A DNA stretch of 64,000 nucleotides from Schistosoma mansoni (Eukaryota; Platyhelminthes; Trematoda; Strigeidida; Schistosomatidae). The stretch is from contig NC_031497.1 in assembly GCF_000237925.1 (NCBI RefSeq), positions 10,772,512 to 10,836,511 of the forward strand, given 5' to 3'. Made by a program: the position numbers and the translations under genes. The notes under the pieces were generated by a model, which did no database searches, had not been told where the DNA came from, and worked only from the letters and a program-made list of their open reading frames with translations. This document shows, piece after piece, positions 62,000 through 64,000 of the stretch. The stretch's first letter is position 1. Every line of letters starts with the position of its first letter.

Positions 62000-64000
62000 A
62001 TTAGAATACGATTCGATTTTAGTAAACTTTTCCATCTTATCCAGTTTATTTACAGTAGTATAACTTTGTCCAGCTTACCATTTAAAATGCTACATCTTTC
62101 GGCAATCTACGGCCAGAAACAATACACCATAAAAAAATGGTAAACGTTCGAGTAATATGAGCTAGGAACAGAAGGAACTACATTTCTTCTGAATATGTAT
62201 ATAACTGAGTGCCGTAATCACTAAATCATCTTTGATGCAGACTTAATTAACATATAATATACTACTCAATATAAATTTGTCTTCAAAAACATATTTTTTA
62301 TGTTTTTGTTGAACTCACACTTACATCTCTCTGACTTCCACTACAACTGTTCTAGAAAAATTAATTTACGACAAAAAATACCCAATCTAGCAGATCGTTA
62401 TATACTATCCAGAATCTACTATTTCATTGACCCAACATTGTTTATTAATCGTATCACACGTGAAGCAAACACATTGACGATATACACCTCCTAAATTTCT
62501 AATTTCCACCAAGTTTCAAAAAAGTAAGGGAATTCATTATTTTTTCACCGAATAACAAAGTTAGAATTAGCAACCACGGTAAGGAAAGTAAAATTTAATG
62601 AGTTTCAGAAAAGCCGTTTAGTTAAAATACTCCTTACAGTTTATATGGGTCAAAAATTAATGTGAGGAAATATTAGACAAATCAAGATAATATAAGAAAC
62701 TGAGGTATCTGTAAAATTCTACAAGGGTGTGGTAAGAATAATTAGCTATTTAGTGAATCTACTATACGGGATGCGAATTGTACTACTTATTAAGATATCC
62801 TGAATGATTTACCAACAAAGATATCGGAAAATTGTTATCACAATTGAGAACTAGTTACCGTGTAGGAATGATACACATGAAGTGATTAGATTAAGGTTCA
62901 ACAATTCTTATAAACAAAACTAATACTTCTCAAAGCTCATTTTTCCAACACTAGCAAGTGTATATCGCAACAAATTATTCGACGCATTCCATTGACTATC
63001 CCCCATCTCAAACTATGTTAAGCGACAAGAAATATAAAGACATCCGAAAATGACTGTCTACTTGTATGAGGGAGCATTTGCTTAACTCCTTTAGTTACAG
63101 GAAGAGGAAGATCCTTAACCATTTACGATTGTTAATAAACTACTGAATATGAAAGTATATACACAAATTCTGATTTGACCCAGGAAACTAAATTTCCAAA
63201 TACAAAATTTTCTAATGATTACCATGACATTTACAAAGAGTTATTTTTGAAGTATTGTGATTTCTACTTTATCCTACATTTTTAGATACCTTCACTACTG
63301 TATACCTGTCTACACTGCTATGAAATTTCTTAATTGGTCACTAACTTATTTGATGGCATAATTCGCATTTACTTTGTTTTTAGTCACTGAGTTTGATTTT
63401 GGATATAATCATATGCACACCTACTTACCCTGTCAAACTGTAATATCTTTATACACACATCCATATATATATATATCTTTCAATATTATGCATCCAGTGC
63501 ATTCCAGCTGGAGAGTACTATCGAGAACTTTTTAAATCCTTTATTTTTTACACTGTTTATCCCACTAAATGGTGTGTACTTAAGAAAAATCAGAAGTAAT
63601 ACATTGAAACACTAGTCACAATTGGGACTGCTAATTTTTAAGATACATATACAATTTAAAATTACATAAAAAATATACAGATCACATAGATTATTTAGTT
63701 AATTTTATGTTAACTCACTTCGAAAACACTGGTGGTGATTCCTCAAGACAGTTTGCAAACCACCATGCTGAGATTTTAATAACTTCATATCATCCAATGA
63801 CACAAGTTCACTGCACTCTGATAAAGTTAATGTGCCTTATTAAGAGGGAAGAATATTTTATTCTGATTTTTTCCCATATTCTATCTTTTGTAATAAGTCA
63901 ATATATTTGAGAGAAAAGCATCAGTACAATCGTGCAAAAAAAACTAGAGATACTCAAGTTAGTACTGGAAACATATTTATCATCATACAGAATGGTAGTA
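62000..64000. other. No recognisable gene
   Basis: A+T-rich sequence with a short AT microsatellite near 63463-63477. The open frames at 62300-62494 and 63707-63910 show no family character. It may be intron or 5' flank of the CCCH zinc-finger gene. Confidence 0.5.

Noticed and set aside
1-64000. CRISPR arrays, bacterial operons or riboswitches
   Set aside because: The window is eukaryotic with spliced genes; no regularly spaced short repeats were seen.

Overview
The window looks like nuclear DNA of a blood fluke (Schistosoma or a close digenean relative). The evidence is: about 65% A+T; intron-rich genes with very short introns at the 5' end of a gene and long transposon-filled introns further down; RTE-clade LINEs of the SR2 and SR3/Perere-3 kind; Penelope-like reverse transcriptase remnants; and hammerhead ribozymes of the Sm-alpha type on tRNA-like retroposons.

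The dominant feature is a complete CAD gene on the + strand (20720-60613). CAD is the fused enzyme for the first three steps of de novo pyrimidine synthesis. I resolved 27 coding exons with GT..AG borders and compatible phases; together they give 7179 nt, or 2392 residues, in the animal order glutaminase, carbamoyl-phosphate synthetase A and B halves, regulatory MGS domain, dihydroorotase, linker and aspartate transcarbamylase. All catalytic signatures I looked for are present.

Left to right: 1-5.6 kb is non-coding with worn hammerhead-retroposon remnants. At 5.66-9.01 kb there is a structurally full-length but broken RTE LINE inside a 13-bp target-site duplication. At 9.6-12.7 kb, on the - strand, lie four consecutive exons of a DAPK/MLCK-like protein kinase domain whose ends lie outside what I can resolve. 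At 14271-19560 there is an almost perfect direct copy of 32778-38067, from CAD intron 12 to the middle of exon 15, placed upstream of the CAD start and lying between the arms of an older inverted repeat. CAD follows. Its large introns hold an RTE element with a hammerhead foldback retroposon nested in it (26.9-29.9 kb), an SR2 fragment (32.8-33.9 kb), an inverted RTE 5' fragment (41.5-42.1 kb), two Penelope-like remnants (46.9-48.2 and 55.0-56.1 kb) and several hammerhead retroposons (40.2-40.5, 48.9-50.3 and 51.7-51.9 kb). At 61.0-61.6 kb the 3' part of a CCCH zinc-finger gene converges tail-to-tail on CAD. From 62 to 64 kb I see nothing coding.

The most unusual signals are (a) the near-identical partial CAD duplication and (b) retroposons whose two ends carry hammerhead ribozymes facing outward in opposite orientation around a Pol III promoter-like core. 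At least one of these (29168-29733) has a 13-bp target-site duplication, so the inverted pair moved as one unit.
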